Positions 36,144-45,174 of a stretch of DNA of 64,000 bases are shown here, in pieces. The notes beneath the pieces are model-generated. The model did no database searches. It was not told where the DNA came from and saw nothing but the letters and a program-made list of their open reading frames with translations. The stretch is from assembly GCF_044385915.1 (NCBI RefSeq), contig NZ_JBISCC010000124.1, positions 300,038 through 364,037 of the forward strand, read 5' to 3'. A program made the position numbers and the translations under genes. Source of the DNA: Thalassobellus citreus (GTDB taxonomy: Bacteria; Bacteroidota; Bacteroidia; Flavobacteriales; Flavobacteriaceae). How positions within the stretch are numbered: position 1 is the stretch's first letter; every line of letters begins with the position of its first letter.

Positions 36144-36308
36144 TTATTTTTTTATAGCGTTTGTTTTTTTATCATACCCGTAGGGGCAATGTCTACATCC
36201 ACTTTCACAACAATACCCGCGTTTTAAGTGATATTGTTCTGTAAAACAGCGATATCCTTCTGGTGTTAGGTAATAATCGCCTTCTTCAACTGGGATCAAT
36301 TTCTTCAT
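36144..36308 (-). CDS. DUF5522 Cys-rich protein (54 aa)
   Basis: I start it at the Met at 36308, giving MKKLIPVEEGDYYLTPEG; an upstream in-frame ATG at 36329 adds MHYLCCN. The family motif follows: YRCFTEQYHLKRGYCCESGC and RHCPYGYDK, with five Cys and two His placed to bind a metal, most likely zinc. These tiny proteins are common in Bacteroidota with no assigned function. It is divergent from the gene at 36359. Confidence 0.85.
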   Translation of the reverse strand: MKKLIPVEEGDYYLTPEGYRCFTEQYHLKRGYCCESGCRHCPYGYDKKTNAIKK

Positions 36309-36358
36309 ATTACAACAAAGGTAATGCATTTTGGTTTGATTTTTGAAAGTAAAAAAGT

Positions 36359-36697
36359 ATGATTTTTATTTCGAAATATATAGTACCTAAAGGGTATACT
36401 GGTCTTGCTGTTTTTCCGTTTGTGTTTTTAAAATCAAAAGATTTAAAGGAAGATAAAACATTATTGAATCATGAGAATATTCATTTAAGACAACAATTAG
36501 AAATGTTGGTTATTCCTTTTTATTTGTTTTATGTTGTTGAGTTTTTAATTCGGTTATTACAATATAAAAATTGGTATGAAGCTTATAGAAATATTTCTTT
36601 TGAACGTGAAGCATACTGTAATGAATCTAATCTAGATTATTTAAAGCAACGCACATTTTGGTGTTTTTTGAAGTATCTTCGCAGTCATGACTTTTAA
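36359..36697 (+). CDS. Small membrane protein with a HExxH-like motif
   Basis: 112 residues. HENIH at about 39-43 (in LLNHENIHLRQQLE) matches HExxH, the zinc-binding motif of metallopeptidases. A hydrophobic helix follows (about 50-68), then ISFEREAYCNES, where a Glu could be the third zinc ligand, as in M48/M56-type gluzincins. The whole is far shorter than those families, so it may be a minimal or pared-down protease. It overlaps the next gene by 11 bases, so the two are translated together. No family name is known to me. Confidence 0.75.
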   Translation: MIFISKYIVPKGYTGLAVFPFVFLKSKDLKEDKTLLNHENIHLRQQLEMLVIPFYLFYVVEFLIRLLQYKNWYEAYRNISFEREAYCNESNLDYLKQRTFWCFLKYLRSHDF

Positions 36698-37598
36698 GCT
36701 TCAAAATAGCATTAATCAACAAGTAAAACTGCCTAAAGAAAAGGGTGTTGAATTGTTTGTAAAGAGAGAAGATGAAATACATCCTTTTGTGTCTGGAAAT
36801 AAATACAGAAAGCTTAAATATAATATAATTGAAGCTCAGAAATCAGGCTTTAAAACTTTGCTTACTTTTGGAGGTGCCTACTCAAATCATATAGCTGCAG
36901 TAGCTTCTGCAGGACAAATTTCTGGGTTTAAAACGATAGGAGTAATAAGAGGCGATGAGCTCGAAAGTAAAATAGATAGTAACCCAACCTTGCGTTTTGC
37001 TAAGCAATGCGGTATGGAGTTTAAGTTTATTTCTAGATCACTTTATAGAGAAAAAACATCAGAAGATTTTTTAAATAATTTGAAAGATGAATTTGAAGAA
37101 TTTTATCTTGTTCCAGAAGGCGGTACAAATCATTTAGCTGTTAAAGGGTGTGAAGAAATTTTAACTGATATTGATGCTTCTTTCGATTATATATGTTGTG
37201 CAGTTGGCACAGGAGGCACTATTTCTGGACTCATAAATTGTTTAAAACCTAGTCAACAAGTTTTAGGGTTTCCAGCCTTAAAAGGCGACTTTTTACAACA
37301 AGATATTAGTAAATTTGCAACTAAGAGTCATTGGAAATTAATAACCGATTATCATTTTGGTGGTTATGCCAAAATAAATGAAGATTTGGTAACGTTCATT
37401 AATCAGTTTAAAAAAGACTATAAGATTCCTCTAGATCCAGTTTATACAGGGAAAATGATGTTTGGAATTTTCGATTTAATAGAGCAAAATTATTTCCCTA
37501 AAGGCTCCAGAATTTTAGTAATTCATACAGGAGGTTTACAAGGTATTGATGGAATGAACGATGTTTTAAAAAAGAAAAGTTTACCAATAATAGAATAA
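36687..37598 (+). CDS. PLP-dependent enzyme, ACC deaminase / D-cysteine desulfhydrase family
   Basis: 303 residues, fold-type II PLP enzyme. The PLP lysine is in SGNKYRKL (Lys39 is the usual Schiff-base site), followed by GGAYSNHIAAVAS and the phosphate-binding GTGGTISG. PVYTGKMMFG completes the family. Members deaminate 1-aminocyclopropane-1-carboxylate or desulfurate D-cysteine; sequence alone does not separate them, and in heterotrophic flavobacteria the latter is more likely. The gene overlaps the HExxH-like gene and is followed 5 bases on by the glucosaminidase gene, so it is in an operon of four. Confidence 0.9.
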   Translation: MTFKLQNSINQQVKLPKEKGVELFVKREDEIHPFVSGNKYRKLKYNIIEAQKSGFKTLLTFGGAYSNHIAAVASAGQISGFKTIGVIRGDELESKIDSNPTLRFAKQCGMEFKFISRSLYREKTSEDFLNNLKDEFEEFYLVPEGGTNHLAVKGCEEILTDIDASFDYICCAVGTGGTISGLINCLKPSQQVLGFPALKGDFLQQDISKFATKSHWKLITDYHFGGYAKINEDLVTFINQFKKDYKIPLDPVYTGKMMFGIFDLIEQNYFPKGSRILVIHTGGLQGIDGMNDVLKKKSLPIIE

Positions 37599-37602
37599 TT
37601 TA

Positions 37603-38595
37603 ATGAATAGAGTTTTATTAATAATATGTTTAGGTGTTGTGCTTTTTAGTTGTAAGGCTAAAAAAACAGTAGTTACAAAACATCCTAAAACAACAACAAC
37701 GACGACAACTTCAACTAAAGAAGAGCCTCGTAAGGATGTTGTAACACCTAAAGTGTATGCTAATAAAACAGAAAAATATATAGATACTTATAAAGATATT
37801 GCTAAAAATGAAATGAGCCTGTATGGTATTCCTGCTAGTATTACATTAGCTCAAGGTGTTTTAGAATCTGGTTCAGGTTACGGAACACTTTCTGTAAAAG
37901 CAAATAATCATTTCGGAATTAAATGTCATGATTGGACAGGTGCCAGAGTATATCATGATGATGATAAAGCGCAAGAGTGTTTTAGAAAGTATAAAGATGC
38001 TAAATACTCGTTTAGAGATCATTCCTTATTTTTATCAAAACGAAAGCGTTATGCGAAGCTTTTTAAATTAAAGAAGGAAGATTATAAAGGTTGGGCTAGA
38101 GGATTAAAAGCTGCAGGTTATGCTACCGATAAAAAATATCCAAACAAATTAATAAGCCTTATTGAAAGGTACGAATTATATGAATTTGATAAGGAGGTGT
38201 TAGGGAAAAACTATACGAAGTATGTAGAACCTATAATCGTTAGAAAAGAAGATAAAGATATTAAACGAAGTAATAATTCCACTCATATTGTTTCAAAAGG
38301 AGACACTATGTACTCTATTGCTAGAAAATATAATATTACGGTTGATGCGCTTAAAGAAATAAATGGATTAAGCGATACAACACTTAGTATTGGGCAAGAG
38401 TTGCAAGTTAAGGAAGGTGTGTTAAATGCCGTTACCAAAATGGCAAGACATGTTGTTGTAAAAGGAGATACTTTATATTCTATTTCTAAGACATACAATA
38501 TGACTGTACAGGAACTTCAAAATATTAATGGTTTAAGTGATTTGGTGCTTAGTATAGGGCAGGAGTTACGAGTAAAGCCAACATCAAAAAATTAA
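37603..38595 (+). CDS. LysM peptidoglycan glucosaminidase (lipoprotein)
   Basis: 330 residues: lipobox in VVLFSCKAKK, a Thr-rich linker (TTTTTTTSTKEE), then a glucosaminidase (PF01832) domain at ~60-195 with PASITLAQGVLESGSGYG (catalytic Glu) and NNHFGIKCHDW, then two LysM domains (~228-272 and ~285-327; HIVSKGDTMYSIARKYNI and HVVVKGDTLYSISKTYNM). It would cut the glycan strands of peptidoglycan at or near the wall. The spacing (5 bases from the PLP enzyme, 6 from hemL) shows it is in the same operon, a common grouping in this phylum. Confidence 0.93.
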   Translation: MNRVLLIICLGVVLFSCKAKKTVVTKHPKTTTTTTTSTKEEPRKDVVTPKVYANKTEKYIDTYKDIAKNEMSLYGIPASITLAQGVLESGSGYGTLSVKANNHFGIKCHDWTGARVYHDDDKAQECFRKYKDAKYSFRDHSLFLSKRKRYAKLFKLKKEDYKGWARGLKAAGYATDKKYPNKLISLIERYELYEFDKEVLGKNYTKYVEPIIVRKEDKDIKRSNNSTHIVSKGDTMYSIARKYNITVDALKEINGLSDTTLSIGQELQVKEGVLNAVTKMARHVVVKGDTLYSISKTYNMTVQELQNINGLSDLVLSIGQELRVKPTSKN

Positions 38596-38601
38596 ATAGT
38601 A

Positions 38602-39888
38602 ATGAATTATCAAAGAAGTAGTGCTTTGTTTGCTGAAGCAGAAAAAGTTATTCCAGGAGGTGTAAATTCACCAGTTAGAGCCTTTAAAGCAGTTGGGGGA
38701 ACTCCCATTTTTGTAAAAGAAGCTAAAGGCGCTTATTTATATGATGAAGATGGGAATAGGTTAATTGATTATATCAATTCATGGGGTCCAATGATTTTGG
38801 GTCATGCACATAAACCGGTTGTTGATGCGGTTGTTGAAAAAGCCAAAAAAGGAACATCGTTTGGAATGCCAACAGAAATTGAAACACAAATTGCTGAATT
38901 AGCAGTTTCTATGGTTCCAAATATTGATAAAATACGATTTGTAAATTCAGGTACCGAAGCTTGTATGAGTGCCGTACGTTTAGCGCGTGGTTTTACAGGT
39001 AAAGATAAAATTATAAAATTTGCAGGTTGTTACCATGGGCATAGCGATTCGTTTTTAATACAAGCGGGTAGCGGTGCTGTTACTTTTGGTTCGCCAAATA
39101 GTCCTGGAGTTACAGAAGGTACGGCAAAAGACACTTTGTTAGCACGTTATAATGATATTGAAAATGTACAAGAATTAATTGAAGCTAATAAAAATGAAAT
39201 AGCTTGTATTATTATAGAACCTGTAGCTGGTAATATGGGGTGCATTCCTCCAAAAGAAGGTTTTTTAGAAGCCTTGAGAAGTTTGTGTGATGCCAATAAT
39301 ATATTGTTGATTTTTGATGAGGTTATGACGGGGTTTCGTCTGTCAAAAGGAGGCGCTCAAGAGTTGTTTAATATAGCTGCAGATATTGTTTGCTTTGGGA
39401 AAGTTATTGGTGGCGGATTGCCAGTTGGTGCTTTTGCTGCAAGAAATGAAATAATGAATTATTTAGCGCCACTTGGGCCTGTTTATCAGGCAGGAACTTT
39501 AAGTGGAAATCCGTTGGCTATGGCTGCAGGTTTAGCCATGTTAACAGAATTGAATGGTGATGCTGAAATTTTTAAGAGTTTAGCTGAAAAGACCGCGTAT
39601 TTGCATAAAGGCATAACAAAGGTCTTACATGATAATAAAATAGTGCATACTATAAACAGAGTGGGATCTATGATTTCGGTGCATTTTGATGAAGCGCCAG
39701 TAATAGATTTTGAAACGGCAGCTAAAGGTAATAATGAAACTTTTAAAACCTTTTTTCATGGTATGTTAAATGAAGGTGTTTATATTGCTCCGAGTGCTTT
39801 TGAAACATGGTTTATTACAGATGCTTTAACTTTTGACGATTTAGATTTTACTATTAATGCAGTAAATAAAGTAGCAAAAACATTATAA
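38602..39888 (+). CDS. hemL: Glutamate-1-semialdehyde 2,1-aminomutase
   Basis: 428 residues, complete. Opening PGGVNSPVRAFKAVGG is the HemL signature, then GHAHKPVVDAV, RFVNSGTEACMSAVRLARG and FDEVMTGFR, with PLP Lys267 in CFGKVIGGGLPVG. It converts glutamate-1-semialdehyde to 5-aminolevulinate, the C5 entry to heme and cobalamin. Last gene of the operon running from 36359, followed by a terminator. Confidence 0.97.
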   Translation: MNYQRSSALFAEAEKVIPGGVNSPVRAFKAVGGTPIFVKEAKGAYLYDEDGNRLIDYINSWGPMILGHAHKPVVDAVVEKAKKGTSFGMPTEIETQIAELAVSMVPNIDKIRFVNSGTEACMSAVRLARGFTGKDKIIKFAGCYHGHSDSFLIQAGSGAVTFGSPNSPGVTEGTAKDTLLARYNDIENVQELIEANKNEIACIIIEPVAGNMGCIPPKEGFLEALRSLCDANNILLIFDEVMTGFRLSKGGAQELFNIAADIVCFGKVIGGGLPVGAFAARNEIMNYLAPLGPVYQAGTLSGNPLAMAAGLAMLTELNGDAEIFKSLAEKTAYLHKGITKVLHDNKIVHTINRVGSMISVHFDEAPVIDFETAAKGNNETFKTFFHGMLNEGVYIAPSAFETWFITDALTFDDLDFTINAVNKVAKTL

Positions 39889-39892
39889 AGTA

Positions 39893-39927
39893 AAAAGCGC
39901 ATTTCTAATTTCAGGAAATGCGCTTTT
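39893..39927. terminator. Terminator after hemL
   Basis: AAAAGCGCATTTC at 39893-39905 pairs perfectly with GAAATGCGCTTTT at 39915-39927; it works for both flanking convergent genes. Confidence 0.85.
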
Positions 39928-39964
39928 ATTAACAAACTATAATCAATAAACTAACCAAACTAAA

Positions 39965-40423
39965 TCATCTTTGTTTTTTGTTTCCTCTCATGCCATCTTT
40001 TTTGTTATGAGCCATTCTAGCTTGCGCTTTTTCCCATTTGGCATATTGTTCTTCATTTAAAATATTTTTCATTTTTGCTTTAACTGCAATTTTGTGGTCA
40101 AGCATGGTATTCATCATTTCAAAACGCTCTTCTTTTGATGGTTTTTGAGCATTACCAGCTTCTTTTCTAGCTTTTCGTTCTGCCATTTTAGTTTTACGTA
40201 GCGTAGCATTTTCTAGATTTATTTTATAAACATCATCTTGTTGCGATTTGTTTAAATCTAAATGAAGTGTCATTTTTTTTGTTTGTAGTGTTGCCATTTC
40301 TTCAGCAGAAAGATTCATCATTTTTTGACGGTTTTCGTTTCTGTTAGGACGTTCTTTTCTTTCTCCTTGTGCAAAGCCTTGAATAGATATTAAAGCGATT
40401 GCAATGATTATTAATTTTTTCAT
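39965..40423 (-). CDS. Spy/CpxP-like periplasmic protein, hypothetical
   Basis: 152 residues with a signal peptide ending GFAQG. The mature part is helical and highly basic (KERPNRNENRQKMM, KMAERKARKEAG, AQARMAHNKK). The stretch MTLHLDLNKSQQDDVYKI (L-x-L-x-x-x-Q) and ILNEEQYAKWEKAQ resemble the LTxxQ repeats of Spy/CpxP-type chaperones. That match is distant, so the role (envelope stress chaperone or metal sensor) is inference. It is convergent with hemL and stands alone. Confidence 0.72.
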   Translation of the reverse strand: MKKLIIIAIALISIQGFAQGERKERPNRNENRQKMMNLSAEEMATLQTKKMTLHLDLNKSQQDDVYKINLENATLRKTKMAERKARKEAGNAQKPSKEERFEMMNTMLDHKIAVKAKMKNILNEEQYAKWEKAQARMAHNKKDGMRGNKKQR

Positions 40424-40554
40424 AATGTAAATGTCTTTTAAATGTTTATTTGTTGCTTTGACGTTTATATTTTTAAAAGGTTTAAACTAGGTTTAAATTT
40501 TAACTTGATGTTAACGTTTTGATTGTTTTGTACTTAGTGTTTGTTGTACTGTTT

Positions 40555-40633
40555 TTGCGCTAGGGATTGAACGGTGTGTTTGAGCTCGCCGACGTTAGGA
40601 GGAAGCGAGTAGTGAAAGCCCGACCCTTTTGGG
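40555..40633 (+). repeat. Conserved intergenic element, copy A
   Basis: About 79 bases with the order: TTTGCGC, GGGATTGA, TGTTTGAGCTC, AGGAGG, AGCGAGTAGTGAAAGCC, GACCC, GGGGA and CGCCCA. A second copy lies in opposite orientation at 63521-63604 with ~80 percent identity by eye. CTCGC near the middle can pair with the GCGAG that follows, so it may be a hairpin. GC content is well above its neighbours. Such units recur through flavobacterial genomes between genes; it may be a structured RNA or a mobile-repeat family (the Rfam flavo-1 model is a candidate to test). Confidence 0.75.
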
Positions 40634-40647
40634 GAGCGCCCAATAAT

Positions 40648-41862
40648 TTATTTAAAAATAGGAATTTGTAAACTCAATCCTGTTTGAAAATCTGGAGCAT
40701 TATTTACACGAAAATCTTCTTTAAAATATACAGATACTTTGTAGTTAGGATGCCCGTAAGTATAAATGAGAGACCAAATAGATAGTGATGTGTATAAAGT
40801 GCTAAACCCATGTTGCCAGCCTCCTTTTATAGCGCTCCAGTTTCCTTTTAGCGTATAATAATCGGATTCATTTACTTTGTTGTATCGTGATTGAATTTGG
40901 TAGTTGATACCTAAAGCATGGTAATTGTTTTTTTTAGTGTATTTTGTGTATTCTATATTGCCTTCTGCTGTTGCTAAAAACGGATTGTTTCCTAAATCTA
41001 TAACAGTATCGAAATTAACAACGTTTTTGCGTAAAAAATTTATTCCAATTCCTAAATTGAGTTCTCTTTTATTTTTTAGTTGAAACATTTTTACGGCATT
41101 TGCTGAAATTCCAATATCTATAGATGGGTTGAATTTGGTGGTGTTAATTCCTAAATGACTTCCAAAGTTTAGAAAGATATGTTTTGTTTTATTTATAGAT
41201 AATTCTGGATAATAGTAGTGGTTAAACTCAAATCCACCTATGAAAAAATCATTATTATTTAGTTCAAGTGTGTTGTTGTTTCTATCGGTATATTTAAAAT
41301 TTACTTGATTTAAACCGTAGTATCGGCGACCATAAGGATCTTCACCGCCATTAATATTACTATGAAACCATTCAATAGTTTCATCGCCTGTAAAAAATGA
41401 AAAAGGATGTTTTCCTTTGGTAATTAAATAAGAGCGCATTGAAATGCTTAATTCATGTTTTTTTGATAAAGGAATAGTGGTCGTTAATTTAAACTCTTTA
41501 ATAACGGCATCAATTACAATATTCATGTAATCGGCAGGTGTGGTTTCTTGATCTACAAAATAAAAGTTTCGTTTATACCTATGGAGTCTGCTTTGTTCTT
41601 CTCTAACAACAGGGTCTTTTGGTAAATAAGCTTCTACGTATGGGTGGAAATTATTGCCACTTACAGAGCTTATATTAAATGTAGCAGTTTTTGGAGGTGT
41701 AAATTTAAAATTGGTGTTAATGCGAGCGCTAAAAATTCCGAAATGATGCGTTGTTAAAAGGGTAGGGTTGTCCGTGCCATTTTTAAATGATAAACTATCT
41801 TGTTGTGCTATTAAAACAGAACAAAAGCAATATAAATTTAATAGCGCAATTTTTTTTAGCAT
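40648..41862 (-). CDS. Outer-membrane beta-barrel protein, hypothetical (DUF3187-like)
   Basis: 404 residues with a signal peptide ending VLIAQ. The mature part is beta-rich with alternating hydrophobic/polar strands and many aromatic residues (IHLF, NHYYYPELSINK, HALGINYQIQSRY), ending LSLQIPIFK with a near-terminal Phe, as in barrels. Segments near the start (FGIFSARINTNF) and HPYVEAYLPK recall DUF3187 outer-membrane proteins, with modest support. No plug or known ligand. Its stop lies 14 bases after the conserved repeat. It is alone on its strand. Confidence 0.68.
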   Translation of the reverse strand: MLKKIALLNLYCFCSVLIAQQDSLSFKNGTDNPTLLTTHHFGIFSARINTNFKFTPPKTATFNISSVSGNNFHPYVEAYLPKDPVVREEQSRLHRYKRNFYFVDQETTPADYMNIVIDAVIKEFKLTTTIPLSKKHELSISMRSYLITKGKHPFSFFTGDETIEWFHSNINGGEDPYGRRYYGLNQVNFKYTDRNNNTLELNNNDFFIGGFEFNHYYYPELSINKTKHIFLNFGSHLGINTTKFNPSIDIGISANAVKMFQLKNKRELNLGIGINFLRKNVVNFDTVIDLGNNPFLATAEGNIEYTKYTKKNNYHALGINYQIQSRYNKVNESDYYTLKGNWSAIKGGWQHGFSTLYTSLSIWSLIYTYGHPNYKVSVYFKEDFRVNNAPDFQTGLSLQIPIFK

Positions 41863-42174
41863 CGAAGGTAAAAATAAGTAAAATTTTAAATTCTTTCAAT
41901 ATTAAAAATGAAGGGCTTGTTTTCTTAAAAAATTAACATATCAAGTTTTTTGTCTTAAAGAAAATATAAAACTTTAATAGGGCGGTGTTAAAGCTTTCTA
42001 AATTGTTTTAACAACTAGTGGTAAATGCGTCTATTTGTATAAGTTTAGTTTAAAAAGATAATATTCAACATAAAAATTCATTCTTTTTAAGATTGAAAAT
42101 TATTGGTTAGTTAGTTTAGTTGGTTAGTTTGTAAAAACCCAGGAACTTTTAAAAAAGTTGCTGGGTTTTTTACG
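41863..42174. other. Intergenic stretch, 312 bases, no gene seen
   Basis: It should hold the promoter of the outer-membrane protein gene (leftward). I found no open frame of note. A 10-base unit TTGGTTAGTT occurs twice, at 42103-42112 and 42120-42129. A terminator fills 42133-42170. The rest is AT-rich with no clear promoter motif. Confidence 0.5.
42133..42170 (-). terminator. Terminator of the helical-repeat gene
   Basis: AAAAACCCAGGAACTT at 42133-42148 pairs with AAGTTGCTGGGTTTTT at 42155-42170 (15 of 16); the A run gives a U tract leftward. Confidence 0.75.
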
Positions 42175-43683
42175 TTAATACTTTTTTATATCATTAATGA
42201 GGTTTAAAGTCGTATTGTATAATTTTTCGTTGTCCATTTTGCTTTTTAACCAAGCATAAAAACTCATTACAAAAATATCTTCACGTTGTTTTTCTATCCA
42301 TTCAAATGAGTTTTCAACCGTTTCTTTAAATTTTACAGATGATATTATTGTTGGGTTTTTATAATAGCTTTCAACAAAACTTAGATATGTTAATACACGT
42401 TCTTGTTTTATGTCTTTTAGGTAGCTAGTGTAGGTTCTTTTAAAACTTAATAGTCTAGACTCTACTAAGTCTAAATTTTCGAGTTCTATGTTGAGTAGTA
42501 TTTCTATTAAATTCTTTTTTATAACCCATTCTTTTCCAGATTTCTCAATATACCAATGGTCAGTATGATAAAATTTAGATAGTATAGCAGATGCTTGTTT
42601 GTAGTTTTCTTTTTGAAAATAGAACATAACTAAACCTAAATGAATATCTAATACCGTTTCGGTATCTTCATGTTTAATATTAATAAATGGTGTTAAGTTG
42701 CTTATTGCTTCATTTGGTTTATTAGAGTAATTTAAATTAAGCGCTAATAATAAATGGTACTTTAGTTTGAATGTGCTGTAATACTTTTTTTTAAGATGTA
42801 GCATTTCTTGATGCATTAAACTTAAATAGTGTTGAGAATCTTTAAAACTTTTATTTCTGAATAAAGTGTTGGCAATTAAGTAAAGAATTTGGATGTGATA
42901 ATAAACAGATTTGTCTTTATTTTTATGATTAACTATAGATTTGTAGGTGTTAATTAAAAAGGGTTCTGTTTTTAAATAATCGTTAGTAGCAAAAGCTGAA
43001 AGTCCGAAAATGGACATTAACTGGTACAGCGATTTAAAAGACATAGAGTCGTGAATACTAATATTGTGTTCTTTAAGAATGTTGTTTAAAATGGTTTGAA
43101 AGTCTATAACAGCGCCTTCATAAGTTATGCTGTTTAAGGTTTTTCTAACCTTTGCATATATCATATTAAGTTCGTCTTCTAAAAAGTGTTTTTTTTGATT
43201 TTCTTTGAATTTGAAAATAAGATTCTCTAAAGAGGTGGAAGGATTTGCATAAGCATATTGAATTTTTGTGTGATATATTTCATTTAAATATGGAAACAAA
43301 TGATTTTCTACAGCTAGTAATTCTGCTTTATCTAAAATTTTAAAAGCCACTTTGTATTGCTTGTGTGTTAAACATTTTCTTGAGGCAAGTATGTATTTTA
43401 TGATTTGCATGTTTGATGAGTTTTCTTCTTGTAAACTCACATTTGCAATAAAATCTATAATAGACTGGTATAAGCGTTTGCGTAATGCATGGTAAGCATT
43501 TACTTTTTCGTTTCCGTATAGCTTATGGCAAATGACTTTAGAAGTGTATTCGTTTTTTAATAAATACTTGAATAATTGAATGTTTTTTGTGTCTGTACGT
43601 TTGTTCTTTTTCTCTAGATATGATATGAAACTTAGAGCCTCGTCAGTGGATAATGTAGAAATTATAGCGTTTAAGTTATTCAT
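42175..43683 (-). CDS. Large alpha-helical (TPR-like) protein, hypothetical
   Basis: 502 residues, all-helical, with helix pairs of ~35-40 residues across ~100-480 that suggest TPR or SEL1-like repeats (e.g. YKVAFKILDKAELLAVENH, LNYSNKPNEAISNLTPF, FYFQKENYKQASAILSKFY), each too divergent to name. There is no signal peptide or membrane helix, so it is cytosolic. The first 60 residues (LSTDEALSFISYLEKKN) are charged helix. Comparable long helical proteins are common in flavobacteria without known role. No partner gene is evident. Confidence 0.78.
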   Translation of the reverse strand: MNNLNAIISTLSTDEALSFISYLEKKNKRTDTKNIQLFKYLLKNEYTSKVICHKLYGNEKVNAYHALRKRLYQSIIDFIANVSLQEENSSNMQIIKYILASRKCLTHKQYKVAFKILDKAELLAVENHLFPYLNEIYHTKIQYAYANPSTSLENLIFKFKENQKKHFLEDELNMIYAKVRKTLNSITYEGAVIDFQTILNNILKEHNISIHDSMSFKSLYQLMSIFGLSAFATNDYLKTEPFLINTYKSIVNHKNKDKSVYYHIQILYLIANTLFRNKSFKDSQHYLSLMHQEMLHLKKKYYSTFKLKYHLLLALNLNYSNKPNEAISNLTPFINIKHEDTETVLDIHLGLVMFYFQKENYKQASAILSKFYHTDHWYIEKSGKEWVIKKNLIEILLNIELENLDLVESRLLSFKRTYTSYLKDIKQERVLTYLSFVESYYKNPTIISSVKFKETVENSFEWIEKQREDIFVMSFYAWLKSKMDNEKLYNTTLNLINDIKKY

Positions 43684-43833
43684 TTAATCGTCATTATTTT
43701 TATTTAAATGTACTTAAAAATATGAATTAATTATTTAAAATTATATTTTATATCGTCAGTATTTTGTAAAAGTAGTGTTTTTATTGATTCTAATATGTTG
43801 CAGTTTTGTCCTGTAATCATTAAAACAAAAATT

Positions 43834-44316
43834 ATGAATTATCAAACAACGGTTTCAGTTGATGAAAAATCAAAAGAACCAAAAATTAAGAAAGACAAAA
43901 AGATTTACGATCAAAAACCAACAGCTGCTTTTATAGGAGCATCTTGGTCTGCTTTATTAGTAGGAATGGTATCATTTTGTATTGGTTTATGGAATGCCGA
44001 TATGATGCTTAATGAAAAAGGCTACTATTTTACTGTTTTACTTTTTGGTTTATTCTCTGTAATATCTGTTCAAAAAGCAGTGCGAGATAAAATGGAGGAT
44101 ATTCCAGTTACCGATATTTACTATAGTATTAGTTGGTTTACAACCATAGCGTCTATTGTATTGTTGGTTGTTGGTTTGTGGAATGCCGATTTACTTTTAA
44201 GCGAAAAAGGATTCTACGGTATGGCGTTTCTGTTGAGTTTGTTTTCGGCTATTGCAGTACAAAAAAATACTAGAGATGTGCAGTATATAGAAAGAAATGA
44301 AAAAATAGATGAATAA
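43834..44316 (+). CDS. YiaA/YiaB-like double inner-membrane protein
   Basis: Start at the ATG at 43834, giving MNYQTTVSVDEKSKE; the frame opens at 43795. After a polar N-terminus come two copies of a two-helix unit: residues ~30-80 and ~95-145. Each has SW..(L/T) then GLWNAD-(M/L)-(M/L)-L-x-EKG-(Y/F)-Y, then a second helix and V-Q-K-x-x-R-D. This is the YiaAB domain, here duplicated within one chain, as in E. coli YiaA. Four membrane helices in all. Function unknown. It is followed by a terminator before the ceramidase-like gene. Confidence 0.9.
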   Translation: MNYQTTVSVDEKSKEPKIKKDKKIYDQKPTAAFIGASWSALLVGMVSFCIGLWNADMMLNEKGYYFTVLLFGLFSVISVQKAVRDKMEDIPVTDIYYSISWFTTIASIVLLVVGLWNADLLLSEKGFYGMAFLLSLFSAIAVQKNTRDVQYIERNEKIDE

Positions 44317-44383
44317 TAAGTTGGAGTATTGTTGTCAAAACAAAAAAATAAAAGGGTTGTTTTGATGATTGGTTAGTAACCCT

Positions 44384-44413
44384 AAACCTCGTGACTTTTT
44401 AGTTGCGGGGTTT
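44384..44413 (+). terminator. Terminator after the YiaAB gene
   Basis: AAACCTCGTGAC at 44384-44395 pairs with GTTGCGGGGTTT at 44402-44413 (12 pairs, some G:T), ending with T and A-rich bases. Confidence 0.65.
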
Positions 44414-44445
44414 TAAAAAGACTATTCAAATTTTAAATAAGTAAT

Positions 44446-45174
44446 ATGGAACGTATAGGGTATAAGGTGCTTATTGTAATTGGAGTTTTATCACTAATAA
44501 TGATTAGTTTAATTCCTCCTATACAGCAAAGTCAAACATATCATCATTTTAGTGATAATAACGCTTTTTTTTATATTCCTAATTTTTGGAATGTTATATC
44601 AAACATCCCATTTGTAATTATTGGATTTTTAGGGTTGTATAAGTTGAAAGGAATTAAAAAAGAGAACTTGCAGTATGCTTCTTTTTTTATAGGAGTTATA
44701 CTTGTTGGTTTTGGGTCGGGTTATTATCATTTAAATCCTAATGATACTAGTTTAGTTTGGGATAGATTACCTATGACAATTGTATTTATGTCTTTAGTCT
44801 CAATTATAATTAGTGAGTTTATTAGTTATAAAAAGGGGCGTTATTTGCTGTTTCCAATGCTAGTGTTAGGTATATTATCAATTGTTTATTGGATTGTTTT
44901 TAACGATTTAAGACCTTATGTCATTATTCAGTTTTACCCCATGCTTGCTATCCCAATTATCTTGATTTTCTTTAAATCTATGTATAATAAGACTTTTGGG
45001 TATTGGTTATTATTGTTTACTTATATAATTGCAAAATTTTTTGAGTATTTTGATAGTGAAATATTTACTTTTTTAGGGGTTGTTAGCAGGCATTCATTAA
45101 AGCACATCATATCTGCATTTGGCATATTTGTATTACATTACATGTATATTAAAAGACAAAAATTAATAGAATGA
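44446..45174 (+). CDS. Ceramidase (CREST) family membrane hydrolase
   Basis: 242 residues with about seven membrane helices. The CREST motifs are present: FWNVISNIPFVIIG, GSGYYHLNPNDT (first His, with the Ser), VWDRLPMT (Asp) and SRHSLKHIISAFG (His-x3-His). In this superfamily these bind a zinc ion that breaks amide bonds, as in alkaline ceramidases that release sphingosine and fatty acid. Flavobacteria make sulfonolipids and other sphingoid-like lipids, so a sphingolipid-type amide is a fair substrate guess, not proven. Its stop overlaps the next start by four bases (ATGA). Confidence 0.85.
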   Translation: MERIGYKVLIVIGVLSLIMISLIPPIQQSQTYHHFSDNNAFFYIPNFWNVISNIPFVIIGFLGLYKLKGIKKENLQYASFFIGVILVGFGSGYYHLNPNDTSLVWDRLPMTIVFMSLVSIIISEFISYKKGRYLLFPMLVLGILSIVYWIVFNDLRPYVIIQFYPMLAIPIILIFFKSMYNKTFGYWLLLFTYIIAKFFEYFDSEIFTFLGVVSRHSLKHIISAFGIFVLHYMYIKRQKLIE

